Part shown: positions 24,688-33,775 of the stretch, piece after piece
Numbering within the stretch: position 1 is the first letter of the stretch
How the letters are laid out: each line of letters starts with the position of its first letter
From: Verrucomicrobiaceae bacterium
GTDB lineage: Bacteria > Verrucomicrobiota > Verrucomicrobiia > Verrucomicrobiales > Verrucomicrobiaceae
DNA length: 64,000 nucleotides
Reading direction: 5' to 3'
Assembly (NCBI GenBank): GCA_016795485.1
Contig: JAEUHM010000010.1
Location: 1-64,000 of the forward strand
Position numbers and translations under genes: made by a program
The notes under the pieces: generated by a model
Database searches by the model: none
Seen by the model: the letters and a program-made list of their open reading frames with translations, nothing else
Told to the model about the DNA's origin: nothing

Positions 24688-27600
24688 TACGGCACCACCA
24701 CATGCACCAAGTGTGTGCCACCCGCCGCATCCGTCACCTGAATCACCACATCTCCGCTACGGTTGAAGCTCCTCGCTTGTGCGGGGCTTCCTGACACGGT
24801 GGTCAGCACTTGGAAGCTGGCTACTTTGGAAGCACCTATCGGGTCACCCTCTTGGATGAGCTTCTTCACTGCTCCCGCGCTGTCCGTGGCCCATACTCCC
24901 TTGTCTTTCCCCGTGGTGATGCCCGCACGCCCCACTTCAAGCGTTGCGACAAAGATCGGCCCGCGCCCCTCTGGCAGTGCCACGGTGTTGAACGACTTCC
25001 AGCGCGCTCCAGTCACCACGCCCGGTGGTTGCGCACCTTCTCTCGCGACCAGAGTGAGCACGCTGCCGTTGTCATACCACACGCCATCGTTACTCGTGCT
25101 CGTGATGCCCGCCGCTGAGTTGTTAGCCATGCTGCCGATGAACGCTAGCTTCCCACCACTCCCATTCACCGGGTCACTGAAACCAGAGAACACCCCACCT
25201 GCTATCCCCGCGCCATCTTTGAGTCCGTAGCGCTTGGTTAGAGCCAAAGTCGTGTCGTCCTCACTGAACAGCGCGATGTTGTTCGTCGCGGTAGCCGTTC
25301 CTGTGCCGGCCTTGACCGTCCCGAGGAAGCAGAGTGCTCCCGACGGACTGTTCTGGCCCGGCAGACCGAAGAACGACCACAGCGCGCCTGTCCCGAAGCC
25401 CACGGTTGGCATCCCACTCTGGTAAGGAAACGAAACTCCTCCCGGTGACGACACTACACCCAGTGCCGTCTTGCCATTGGTCAGCGTAATCCGCAGCGCG
25501 ATCTGATCTTCACTGCTGCTTGTCATCACCCCGCGCCCCTGACCACCCGCTTTGGTTCTAGTGGCCAACGCACCGATCACCTTCACCTTGGACCCCAGCA
25601 ACACATCGCCCTCACGGATCATCAGCGAGGTCACGCCCGTGTCGCGATCATAAATCCACAGCCCTTGATCACTCGACTCACTCACACCCGCTGACGAAGA
25701 CACCACCAACTTGCCAAGGAAAGCAATCGCACCCTCACTCACCGCGATGGAATCAAACGAAGCCCACTTCGCATTCGCAGTCCCCGCTGCCACATCGCCT
25801 TTGCGAGCCAATATCCCCGACGTGCTGAGGAAGATCGCCGCATTGTTGCTCGACTTGACCGCACCCGTGGTGCCCGGAGCATTCCCCAGAGTCGAGTGCC
25901 ACACCACCGCCCCATCCTCAGCCACCAACGGGTCCTTGAAAGCACTGAACACCGCATTGGTCACGCCCGGCACCGCCGCACCCTTGGCCCTGAGCAAACC
26001 CAGCGCACTCGATGAAGACGCTTGGTAAAACACACCCGATCCCAGAGCGGAACCCACCTTCCACTCACCCAGCAGAGCCATCTGGCCTCCCTCACCCATC
26101 GCAGGCACGCCCAGCTTGTTCCAGACCGCCCCCACCGGAATGCCACTGCCCATCACACCAGCCCCAGGTACGGCACCACCTTTGGAGTAGAGCACCGTGG
26201 GGTCAACGAACCACAGCCGCCAGACGCACATCTGATTGGCCGTGCCATAGAGGCTGCCATCCGTGCCGAAGATAGGTTTGCCATGAGGATTGGCAGATGT
26301 GATGCCATCAAACGAGTGCAGCGGGGTGTGAGTGACGCTGTTACCGCTGATCGTGATCTGGTACACCGTGCCGTTGCCGCTCGCTCCACCAGCAGTAGTG
26401 GTGCCGTAGAAGTTGCCATCAATACTTTTCACCAGACCGGCAAAGGGATAGCTGCCATTGGGGCCGTCGAAATGGTGCAACAGGGTATGAGTGCCAACAG
26501 CAGTGATCTTGAACGCCGTGCCGCCATCGCTCGCTCCGCCCTCATTAGTGGTACCGTAGAAGCTGCCATCGCTGCCCTGTACCAACTCGCCATGAGGATT
26601 GCGGCCATGGATGGAGTTGAAGCTGTGCAGCAGGGTATGGGTGCCTCTGGCGGTAATCTTGAATACTGTGCCGTTGTTGCTCGCTCCGCCACTTACGGTC
26701 GTGCCGTAAAAGCTGCCATCGCTACCTTGCACCAGTCCGGCATAAGGGAAACTGCCATTGGAGCCGTCGAAACTGTGAAGCAAGGTGTGGATGCCGCTGC
26801 GAGTGATCTTGAAAACCGTTCCTTTGTCGCTCGCTCCACCTTCTCTTGTGGTGCCGTAGAAGTTGCCATCGCTGCCTTGGACCAGAAGGGATCTGGGAGA
26901 GGCACCATCGGTACCGTCGAAGCTACGCAGCAGAGTGTAGATTCCAGCAGGGGTGATCTGGAATACTGTGCCGTGATCGCTCGCGCCGCCATAAGAAGTG
27001 GTGCCGTAGAAGCTGCCATCAGTGCCCTGCACCAGCCCGGCCCAGGGAGAACGACCATTGGCTCCGTTGAAGCTGTGCAGAACGGTGTGGATGCCGCTGG
27101 AGCTGACCTTGAACACCGTTCCTTTGTCGCTCGCTCCACCACTTTCGGTAGTGCCGTAGAAACTGCCATCAGTGCCTAGCACCAAGCCTGCACGGGGATA
27201 GGCACCATCGGCACCATCGGCACCATAGGCACCGTTGAAGGTGTGCAGCAGGGTGTGGGTGCCGCTGGCGGTGATCTTAAACACCGTGCCGATAGCGCTT
27301 GTTCCGCCATACGTGCTCGTACCATAGAAGCTGCCATCGCTGCCCTGCACGAGTTCGGCACTGGGATAGCCGCCATTGGTTCCGTTGAAGCTATGGAGCA
27401 GGGTGTGAGTCCCACTGGCGGTGATCTTGAACACCGTGCCCCTGTCGCTCACTCCGCCCCCGCTAGTGGTGCCGTAGAAACTGTCATCGCTGCCTTGCAC
27501 CAACCCGACCCGAGGATGGCCGCCATTGGTATTGTTGAAGCTGTGGAGGAGTGTGTGAGTGCCACTAGAGCTGATCTTGAACACCGTGCCGCTGCTGCTC

Positions 27601-28379
27601 GCCCCGCCTTGTTGAGTGGTGCCGTAGAAGCTGCCATCGCTGCCCTGGAAGAGCCCGGCTTGGGGATAGCGACCATTGGTATTGTTGAAGCTGTGGAGGA
27701 GGGTGTGAGTGCCACTAGAGGTGATCTTGAACACTGTGCCGCTGTTGGTCGCCCCGCCTTGTTGAGTGGTGCCGTAGAAGCTACCATCGCTGCCCTGGGC
27801 GAGCCCGCCCTGAGGATAGCGGCCATTGGTGTTGTTAAAGCTGTGCAGCACGGTGTGGGTGCCGCCAGTTGTGATCTTGAACACCGTGCCGTTGTTGCTC
27901 GCTCCGCCAGTAGAGGTGGTGCCGTAGAAGCTGCCATCGCTACCCTGCACCAGTCGAGCATTAGGATTGCTGCCATTGGTGCTGGCGAAGCTGTAGAGCA
28001 GCGTGTGGGTGCCGCTGGCGGTGATCTTATAAACTGTACCGTAGCCACTCGCTCCGCCTTGTTGAGTGGTGCCGTAGAAGCTACCGTCGCTTCCCAAGAC
28101 GAGTCCGGCCTCAGGATTGCCACCATTGCTGTAATTGAAGCTGTGGAGGAGTGTGTGAGTGCCACTAGAGGTGATCTTGAAGACCGTGCCATAGTCGCTT
28201 GCTCCACCTGAGTAAGTTGTGCCGTAGAAACTGCCATCGCTGCCTTGAATGAGACTGCCGTAGGGGTTTCCCCCTTCATTGACCGAGAACAGCGTCTCAA
28301 AAGTTTGCCCCTGGGCATGAAGGGCACTGAGCAGGAGGCTCAGGAGCAAGACGAGGCCGTGGGGGAAGTGAATGTGCAT
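24687..28379 (-). CDS. Exported GloVer tandem-repeat protein with NxxGxxAF-like C-terminal region
   Basis: A 1230-residue protein. After a signal peptide (LLLSLLLSALHAQG), 13 copies of a roughly 50-residue repeat run from about residue 50 to 715. Each has the form SFYGTTxxGGASxxGTVFKI, then a THTLLHSF motif and LVQGSDG: the Gloeo_Verruco (GloVer, TIGR03803) repeat, likely a beta-propeller or solenoid on the surface. Unit 7 has an ADGADG insertion. The 14th unit breaks off after SLYGTANQ and changes to an odd stretch (CVWRLWFVDP). The C-terminal part, from about residue 730, holds weaker repeats such as GAIAFLGKLV and GKLAFIGSM, like the NxxGxxAF type. No enzyme domain is seen. Function is unknown, probably adhesion or surface structure. 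Confidence 0.9.
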   Translation of the reverse strand: MHIHFPHGLVLLLSLLLSALHAQGQTFETLFSVNEGGNPYGSLIQGSDGSFYGTTYSGGASDYGTVFKITSSGTHTLLHSFNYSNGGNPEAGLVLGSDGSFYGTTQQGGASGYGTVYKITASGTHTLLYSFASTNGSNPNARLVQGSDGSFYGTTSTGGASNNGTVFKITTGGTHTVLHSFNNTNGRYPQGGLAQGSDGSFYGTTQQGGATNSGTVFKITSSGTHTLLHSFNNTNGRYPQAGLFQGSDGSFYGTTQQGGASSSGTVFKISSSGTHTLLHSFNNTNGGHPRVGLVQGSDDSFYGTTSGGGVSDRGTVFKITASGTHTLLHSFNGTNGGYPSAELVQGSDGSFYGTSTYGGTSAIGTVFKITASGTHTLLHTFNGAYGADGADGAYPRAGLVLGTDGSFYGTTESGGASDKGTVFKVSSSGIHTVLHSFNGANGRSPWAGLVQGTDGSFYGTTSYGGASDHGTVFQITPAGIYTLLRSFDGTDGASPRSLLVQGSDGNFYGTTREGGASDKGTVFKITRSGIHTLLHSFDGSNGSFPYAGLVQGSDGSFYGTTVSGGASNNGTVFKITARGTHTLLHSFNSIHGRNPHGELVQGSDGSFYGTTNEGGASDGGTAFKITAVGTHTLLHHFDGPNGSYPFAGLVKSIDGNFYGTTTAGGASGNGTVYQITISGNSVTHTPLHSFDGITSANPHGKPIFGTDGSLYGTANQMCVWRLWFVDPTVLYSKGGAVPGAGVMGSGIPVGAVWNKLGVPAMGEGGQMALLGEWKVGSALGSGVFYQASSSSALGLLRAKGAAVPGVTNAVFSAFKDPLVAEDGAVVWHSTLGNAPGTTGAVKSSNNAAIFLSTSGILARKGDVAAGTANAKWASFDSIAVSEGAIAFLGKLVVSSSAGVSESSDQGLWIYDRDTGVTSLMIREGDVLLGSKVKVIGALATRTKAGGQGRGVMTSSSEDQIALRITLTNGKTALGVVSSPGGVSFPYQSGMPTVGFGTGALWSFFGLPGQNSPSGALCFLGTVKAGTGTATATNNIALFSEDDTTLALTKRYGLKDGAGIAGGVFSGFSDPVNGSGGKLAFIGSMANNSAAGITSTSNDGVWYDNGSVLTLVAREGAQPPGVVTGARWKSFNTVALPEGRGPIFVATLEVGRAGITTGKDKGVWATDSAGAVKKLIQEGDPIGASKVASFQVLTTVSGSPAQARSFNRSGDVVIQVTDAAGGTHLVHVVVP
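26235..28232 (-). repeat. Thirteen near-identical ~150-bp in-gene repeats
   Basis: These encode the GloVer units. Whole phrases such as the DNA for SFYGTT (GGCAGCTTCTACGGCACCAC on the coding strand) recur almost unchanged in every unit, so the array is liable to recombination and length change. One unit is longer by six codons. Such an array is also prone to collapse in short-read assembly. Confidence 0.85.
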
Positions 28380-29018
28380 ACCAGAGGGGACGGCGGGGAG
28401 GTCTGAGGGACGGAACTAGGAGGGTTTTACCATGTTTGGCCTTAGGGTGTCAATCATTTGAGGAGTACGGCGGCAGGAGTGGGCGATACGGCGGTCGAAC
28501 AGGCAGGTACGGCAGCCAAAATGGGCGATACGGCGGTCGAATTGGCAGGTACGGCAGCCGTACTTGCCTCTGAGGGCGCCGTACCTGCCTCCGGGACCGC
28601 CGTGGATGCCACTTAAGGCGCCGTGCCTGCCTCTTCGGCGGCGGATTCTGGGGCGCCGTTGGCTTTGGAGCGTCGGGAAGTCGGAACTCTGGCGAGTTCC
28701 GCTACGTGGGGTGTAACGGAGGGCATCTGCGCTCGTAGTTCGAGCTTTAGCTCGTCCCCGGCGCTTCCTGAGCGAGCTGAAGCTCGAACTACGAACTCGT
28801 AGCGGAAGCCGCGTAGGCTTCCGATGAGTGGCCCATGGCTTGTTCAGAGCGCAGAAGTCGGAACTCTGGCGAGTTCCGCTACGGGGGGCGCGGAGGGCTT
28901 CTGCGCTCGTAGTTCGAGCTTTAGCTCGTCCCCTTTTCCGGTCGTCAGATTCGAGTTCCGGAGTGAGAGAGGAGCCTTTCCCTCAACGATGGCTAAACCA
29001 TCGCCAACCACCGTGAAC
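28380..29018. repeat. Gene-free mosaic of short direct and inverted repeats
   Basis: This 639-base stretch has no supported gene. GGGCGATACGGCGGTCGAA occurs at 28481 and again 42 bases later, each followed by a GGCAGGTACGGCAG word. A composite block starting GAAGTCGGAACTCTGGCGAG recurs at 28677 and 28854, and each copy is followed by a CTCGTAGTTCGAGCTTTAGC word (28731 and 28906). An inverted copy of the second word lies at 28773-28794. The blocks contain internal hairpins (GAGCTTTAGCTC, GGAACTCTGGCGAGTTCC). It looks like an intergenic REP-like cluster. Confidence 0.85.
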
Positions 29019-30113
29019 TCAGTCGATCTGCTCTTTTGGCGGCTTGATCTCAGGTGGGGCTGCGGGTGCGTTCGGATTTGGCTTGGTCGGAGGCACATCC
29101 AGTACGATCCCTGGCATACGAACCCGATGGTACTCGACGGGCGAGATCTGCCAGACGACGGGTATGCCAACTACGTCAGCCACGTTTCTGGCTTCGAGAT
29201 ACGCTTCCACAGAATCTTGGAAGACGGAGAAGGAGATGACTTTTCCAGGCTCGCTTTTGAACTTGCGCACGGCGCGCTGATAAAAGGATGCAGGATTGCG
29301 GACTTGGGTGACATCCTCGCCACCGCCATCGAGAAGCGAGAGCTTCATGAACAACGCGGCAGATGTCGGAGCGGTCTGCTCCACGGTTGCGGCAAGGGTC
29401 CGGTCGCCTATTCTCGCTCTGGAGAAGTGCTCCAGGACTTTAGCGGGGAGGTAAACTGGCTTGTCTGGGGGGGAGCCGGGTTTAAGGAAGTCCTTCTTGT
29501 TCTTTTCAAACTCGGCCATCACCGCAGACAGGAACTGCTGCTCGTTGAGGTAGATGACTCTGCCCTTGGACACCAAAAACTGCTCTTTGACGGCATTCTC
29601 CGGCATGGGGCGCGGATTTGGGATGCGCACAAACTTGGGAGGCGGTGGTTGGTAGACGGGAGTGTCGTCGAGGGCCTTCTTCAAGCGGTCAACTTCGGCA
29701 AAAAGCTTGTCGAGAGCCGCTTTGGCAGCATCGCGGTCTTTGGTGGCCTTCTCGGTCCGCTTTTGGATCTCAGCTAGGTCCATGAACTTGACCTTCTTTT
29801 GCATGTCCGTGAGGTCGATGCTGTTGATCTGCTCTCGGAGCTTGGCCACCAGGTCTTTGTTAAGGTCGATCTCTTTCTTTACATCATCCGGCTTCTTCAC
29901 CGGTGGCGGTAGTTTCTCCAGTTTCTTCTTCAGTTCCTCTAACTGCACTTCCGTAACTGGGGGTAGATCCGAGAGGATCTTTTCCATCGTGCGTGCCACG
30001 TTGAGAGCAACGAGCACGAGCACGATCATGAGCACGCCCACCACGTTAGTGACGGCATCCATGAGGGAGTCGAGATTGGTCTCAGAGCCTCCGGAGTTTT
30101 TTCTCTTGGCCAT
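29019..30113 (-). CDS. ExbD/TolR-like protein with long coiled coil (second of pair)
   Basis: A 364-residue protein with one N-terminal transmembrane helix (NVVGVLMIVLVLVALNVA), preceded by ETNLDSLMDAVTN: an Asp at the membrane entry as in ExbD/TolR. A long charged coiled coil runs from about residue 55 to 165, followed by a proline-rich link (TPVYQPPPPKFVRIPNP) and a C-terminal domain with VISFSVFQDSVEAYLEARNV. It presumably forms the plug and periplasmic arm of a proton channel complex with the ExbB-like protein upstream. Start ATG 30113 (MAKRKNSGG) mirrors the MAKRRE start of its partner. It lies 4 bases from that gene. The cargo or outer-membrane partner is unknown. Confidence 0.8.
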   Translation of the reverse strand: MAKRKNSGGSETNLDSLMDAVTNVVGVLMIVLVLVALNVARTMEKILSDLPPVTEVQLEELKKKLEKLPPPVKKPDDVKKEIDLNKDLVAKLREQINSIDLTDMQKKVKFMDLAEIQKRTEKATKDRDAAKAALDKLFAEVDRLKKALDDTPVYQPPPPKFVRIPNPRPMPENAVKEQFLVSKGRVIYLNEQQFLSAVMAEFEKNKKDFLKPGSPPDKPVYLPAKVLEHFSRARIGDRTLAATVEQTAPTSAALFMKLSLLDGGGEDVTQVRNPASFYQRAVRKFKSEPGKVISFSVFQDSVEAYLEARNVADVVGIPVVWQISPVEYHRVRMPGIVLDVPPTKPNPNAPAAPPEIKPPKEQID

Positions 30114-30117
30114 AGGA

Positions 30118-31008
30118 TTAAGGCTTCGGGGTCGCGGGTTGAGGTGGCTGGAAATCTGCGGGTATCGGCCCAACGGTGCCGAGACGATCTCCAAAGAGCT
30201 TTAAGTCGACATCTCCCATGCCGGGGAGCAGAAGACGAGAAATGCGGATGTTATATTTTTCCTGAGCCCAACCACCACCCCGATTGTAAGCGGTGGTGCC
30301 ATCTGTGCGGAGGAGGAAAATGAGCTGTGCATTTCCTGCTTTTTTCACCTCGGTCAGGAAGTGGTTGAACTCGGCGCTGCCAATGATGGCCTCCTCGGTG
30401 GCTGCAACGGTCTTCTTTTGCCCGTCAATGGTGAAGGCCAGCTTCCCTCCGGATGCCTCAACGAAGAACAGCTTCTGTGCGGCATCTTCCCCAGTGCCAC
30501 TGGGCTGCACCACCACGGGTGGCGGCTTTTTGTCGGGCGGGATCTGCCGTTTCTTCAGCTCTTCCATCAACGCAGCGATCTCTTTTTTCGTTTCTACCGC
30601 CTGCTTGTTAATGCCTTCAATCTCCAGCAGGAGGTTATCGAGTTTTTTGAGTGCCTCCTGACCCATCGCCTCGTTTTGACGCTGCACATCTGCGCTAGAG
30701 GTGATCAGACGGCGGAGATTGGCGAGCTTGTCCTCCTCCTGCTTTTTGTCTTCCACGTACTGGGCCAGCTTTTTGAGCAGCTCTTCCAGTTCCTTCTGTA
30801 GCTTTTCGCGCCGTTCCAGCTCACGAAGGAGCACTTGGTAGGTCTTGGCGCGGTCAATCTCCTCTTTGGTCCTGCCATCACCCTGCTCCGATGTGGTGAC
30901 GCTCATGACCACAATCATGAGGATCAGGCCGCCGATCAGGCAGGCCAGAATGCTCAGGAAGGGGAAGAGAGAAACCTCATCCCCTGTGGACTCGCGTCTT
31001 TTGGCCAT
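30118..31008 (-). CDS. ExbD/TolR-like protein with coiled coil (first of pair)
   Basis: A 296-residue protein. One hydrophobic helix near the N-terminus (FPFLSILACLIGGLILMIVV) follows MAKRRESTGDEVSL; a charged coiled coil (about residues 50-165, KLQKELEELLKKLAQYVEDK) and a C-terminal region with FFVEASGGKLAF and LIFLLRTDGTTAYN follow. The helix itself contains no Asp or Glu, unlike canonical ExbD, although Asp and Glu lie just before it. It is the middle gene of the ExbB-ExbD-ExbD set, so the complex may contain two different D subunits. The ATG at 31008 is clear. Confidence 0.8.
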   Translation of the reverse strand: MAKRRESTGDEVSLFPFLSILACLIGGLILMIVVMSVTTSEQGDGRTKEEIDRAKTYQVLLRELERREKLQKELEELLKKLAQYVEDKKQEEDKLANLRRLITSSADVQRQNEAMGQEALKKLDNLLLEIEGINKQAVETKKEIAALMEELKKRQIPPDKKPPPVVVQPSGTGEDAAQKLFFVEASGGKLAFTIDGQKKTVAATEEAIIGSAEFNHFLTEVKKAGNAQLIFLLRTDGTTAYNRGGGWAQEKYNIRISRLLLPGMGDVDLKLFGDRLGTVGPIPADFQPPQPATPKP

Positions 31009-31051
31009 GGTGAAAGTTTAGGGCTGGGGTTTTGGCAGCACAGAAGAACGA

Positions 31052-32500
31052 CTAGCGCCCAAACCAACCCTTCTTGCGGACCTGCTGAATGATGACCTGC
31101 TTCTCTCCAAGCTCTCTCAAAACATTGTTCAGCCCTTGCAGACCGGATGCGAGGGAGCCGACATAGTCTCTGGTCTTGGACATGGTTTCTTCCATGCCGG
31201 ATGTCACATCCTCACGCAGCTTGATCATCGTTCGACTGAAATCAGCTGCCACTTGCTGGGCATGTGCGTCTGCCCGTTTATCGAGATTGGCTGCTTGCTC
31301 GCCGATCTTGGCAGTGACTCTCTTCAAGTCTTCGATCAGCTCCTGCTGAGCGGCTGTGACTGCCTTGGTCAGTGCTTCGATGAACTCTCCGGTGGCACCA
31401 CCACCAAACATCTGACTGATTTCAGAGCCAGCACCATCGTTGAGGCGAGGAAGGAGCACTTCATTGCAGAATGCATCGATGGCATTGAGGTTGTCATCCT
31501 CAGCCTTGGCGAGTGCGTTCATGGGGAAGTTCAGGAACATCGCCAACACCAGACCCAGAAGAGTGGTATCGAAAGCTGTGCCCAAGCCCTGGGTCACTTT
31601 GCCGATGGAAGCCACAAGTGCATCCACGCCACCAGCGATGTCCATGCTCCCGATGGCTTGGGAAAGACCGAGCACGGTGCCGATGAACCCGAGAATCGGA
31701 ATCGCCCACAAGAACACCTTGATGATCGTGTAGCTGTTACCGATGCGGGAACCGTCGATGTTGGACTGAGCGTCCATCATGCTGGAGACCTCGCCGTTGT
31801 TTTTGCGCACTTCAAAGAGTTCCAGCGCTTTGCGCAATCGGTTGACCATCATGCTGTCGCGCAAGCGATGAGGGAAGCCATAAAAGCGATCGATGAACTC
31901 ACCCACGTTGTCGCCGTTGATCTCATCACTCATATCGCGAGGAAGCACGTCGATGTACATCGCATTGCGCTGCTGGCGGAGCTTCTGCCACTTCAGCCAA
32001 AGCATGCCAATGGCCCAGAAGAAGAACCAAGTTTCCGTGTAGTTGACCCAAGTGCGCTCGTAGAAGAGGTCGTGAATGTAGTCGAGCGCGTTAGACGGGG
32101 GTGTTCCATACGCGCCTTTTGCTAGAGGGAAGATCGCTCCATACCAAGCAAGGGTGGCCACCGTGCCGATCGCCAAGGAAATCCAGACGCTGGGGTTGGC
32201 TGGGTCTGTCTCTTCCCAACCCGTTCGCACCGGTGGCTTGCTGTTTGTAGAACTTGATGACTCGGAGGCTGCCGAACTGCTATGAGTTGCTCCATCGTCG
32301 ATAGGTCCAGAGTCACGCTCACCGCCCCAGTTGGGATCGTCTGGTCCGCCGGGAGCCGTGGTGCCAGCCGCAGTGGGTGGGGGAACAACAGATCCAGGGA
32401 TCTGCAGTTTCGTGTCGCATCCTGGGCATCGTACGGTCTTGCCTGCCATCTCGGCTTCGGCTTGCAGCGTCATGCTGCATGAAGGGCACTTAAACTTCAC
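31052..32500 (-). CDS. ExbB/TolQ/MotA-family proton channel with zinc-ribbon head
   Basis: A 482-residue protein. The first 37 residues form an MJ0042-type zinc ribbon (CPSC and CPGC, with MAGKTVRCPGCDTKLQIPG). A Ser/Pro-rich linker follows, then hydrophobic segments (WISLAIGTVATLAWYGAIF; WFFFWAIGMLWLKW; VFLWAIPILGFIGTVLGLS; FDTTLLGLVLAMFLNF) of which the last two are the MotA_ExbB domain. The C-terminal third is a helical region (TAAQQELIEDLKRVTAKIG). GTG 32500 is the start, with AGGAGGA about 8 bases upstream. It powers an envelope process through proton flow, together with the two ExbD-like proteins. The zinc ribbon is probably cytoplasmic and regulatory. Confidence 0.85.
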   Translation of the reverse strand: MKFKCPSCSMTLQAEAEMAGKTVRCPGCDTKLQIPGSVVPPPTAAGTTAPGGPDDPNWGGERDSGPIDDGATHSSSAASESSSSTNSKPPVRTGWEETDPANPSVWISLAIGTVATLAWYGAIFPLAKGAYGTPPSNALDYIHDLFYERTWVNYTETWFFFWAIGMLWLKWQKLRQQRNAMYIDVLPRDMSDEINGDNVGEFIDRFYGFPHRLRDSMMVNRLRKALELFEVRKNNGEVSSMMDAQSNIDGSRIGNSYTIIKVFLWAIPILGFIGTVLGLSQAIGSMDIAGGVDALVASIGKVTQGLGTAFDTTLLGLVLAMFLNFPMNALAKAEDDNLNAIDAFCNEVLLPRLNDGAGSEISQMFGGGATGEFIEALTKAVTAAQQELIEDLKRVTAKIGEQAANLDKRADAHAQQVAADFSRTMIKLREDVTSGMEETMSKTRDYVGSLASGLQGLNNVLRELGEKQVIIQQVRKKGWFGR

Positions 32501-32632
32501 GGTTTCTTTCCTCCTGGGTTGGGCTTGGTTTTTTTGGTGATGGGAGCTGACAGTTTTGCCGTACGGGATGCCCCTGAGTCAACCGTTTTGAAATCTTTAC
32601 GTCACTTGATTTCAATCCTCTCGGAGCAGCAA

Positions 32633-32662
32633 TTGCGCATTTTTGCCTTCACGTATGATAAT
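32633..32662 (+). promoter_or_regulatory. Possible promoter of the PilT-like gene
   Basis: GATAAT at 32657-32662 matches the -10 consensus at five of six positions; TTGCGC at 32633-32638 is a weak -35, with 18 bases between them. It lies about 58 bases before the gene start, in the region between divergent genes. Confidence 0.35.
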
Positions 32663-32719
32663 TGCGATGTGGAGGCTCCAAGCTTGCTTCCAATCGCGGC
32701 TTCTGGCTAAATCCAATTC

Positions 32720-33775
32720 ATGTCGATGACCATAGACCAAGTGCTTGCCGCTGCGGACGAGCACAACGCGAGCGATGTCTTCCTCCAGGAGGGAGAGTTG
32801 GCCCGTTTGAAGATCAATGAACAAATCATGATCTATGGTGAGGAACCAATCTCACTAGCCCATCTCTCGGGGCTGTGGCAGGCATGCGGAGCAGATATCT
32901 TAGGCGACCTTGATCGTGACACCGGACTCATTTCTCAGCATGGGACACGATTCCGTGTGAACCTCCACAAGTCCATGGGGCGGCTGGGAGCAGTTCTGCG
33001 GCGTATTCGCACCCGTATTCCGCCGTTGGAGTCGCTTGGTGCTCCCCACCATCTTCTAACTAAATGGGCTCAGCGTCCGTACGGCATTATTCTCGTCACT
33101 GGCCCCACAGGGACCGGAAAATCAACGACACTGGCAGCACTGCTTCAGTGGCTGAACGACAATCAGCCCCGCCACGTCGTGACGATCGAAGACCCGGTGG
33201 AATACATCTTCACTAACAACCAATGTCTGTTCACCCAAAGAGAAGTGGGCCGTGACACGGACACTTTTGCACGCGGTCTGCGCGGTGCCATGCGTCAGGC
33301 ACCGGATGTGATTTTTGTGGGTGAGGTGCGTGACTATGACACGGCACTGACGCTACTGCAGGCATCTGAAACGGGTCACTTGGTGCTCGCCTCACTTCAC
33401 AGTGAACGCGTGAGCGACACGATGGAGCGCTTCCTCAATCTTTTCCCACCGGATCAACTCAATCTCGGTCTGCACCTGCTCGCCCACCAGTTGATCGGTA
33501 TCGTTTGCCAAAAACTCGTGCCAAAAGTCGATGGCGAACTCATGCTGCTCTGCGAGCACCTGGAGAACGGTGGCGCGGTACGAGACTGGATTGCACGACG
33601 TGAGGTGGATCGCATTCAAGACTACCTGATGCGTGGATCCGATCCGAACGCCCGCAACTTCCTCCGCAACATCGTTGAAGCATACAATGATGGCCTGATC
33701 GATGAAGCCACGGGCATCATTGCTGCCGGAAACGAAGCTGAGTTCCGCCGAGCCGCGCGAGGAGTCGTCAGTTAG
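32720..33775 (+). CDS. PilT/PilU-type twitching motility ATPase
   Basis: A 351-residue secretion-type ATPase. GPTGTGKSTTLAALLQWL is the Walker A motif, TIEDPVEYIF the Asp box, DVIFVGEVRDYDTAL the Walker B, and ASETGHLVLASLHSERV the His box, as in retraction ATPases of type IV pili. It lacks the extended C-terminal part of PilB. The N-terminal region (DVFLQEGELARLKINEQI) is the PAS-like domain. No other pilus gene is adjacent, so it is an orphan copy, perhaps PilU-like. It converges with an MFS gene and their stop codons overlap by 4 bases (33772-33775). Confidence 0.9.
   Translation: MSMTIDQVLAAADEHNASDVFLQEGELARLKINEQIMIYGEEPISLAHLSGLWQACGADILGDLDRDTGLISQHGTRFRVNLHKSMGRLGAVLRRIRTRIPPLESLGAPHHLLTKWAQRPYGIILVTGPTGTGKSTTLAALLQWLNDNQPRHVVTIEDPVEYIFTNNQCLFTQREVGRDTDTFARGLRGAMRQAPDVIFVGEVRDYDTALTLLQASETGHLVLASLHSERVSDTMERFLNLFPPDQLNLGLHLLAHQLIGIVCQKLVPKVDGELMLLCEHLENGGAVRDWIARREVDRIQDYLMRGSDPNARNFLRNIVEAYNDGLIDEATGIIAAGNEAEFRRAARGVVS

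Noticed and set aside
26022-28211. Long plus-strand ORFs (with AIAALHQ-like repeats) across the GloVer gene
   Set aside because: They are the reverse complement of the 150-bp repeats; the minus frame has a signal peptide and known repeat family, the plus frames have neither.
29019-32500. Zorya-type defence system (ZorA/ZorB)
   Set aside because: The proton-channel pair is present, but ZorC, ZorD or ZorE-like genes are absent and there are two ExbD-like proteins, so an envelope complex is a simpler reading.
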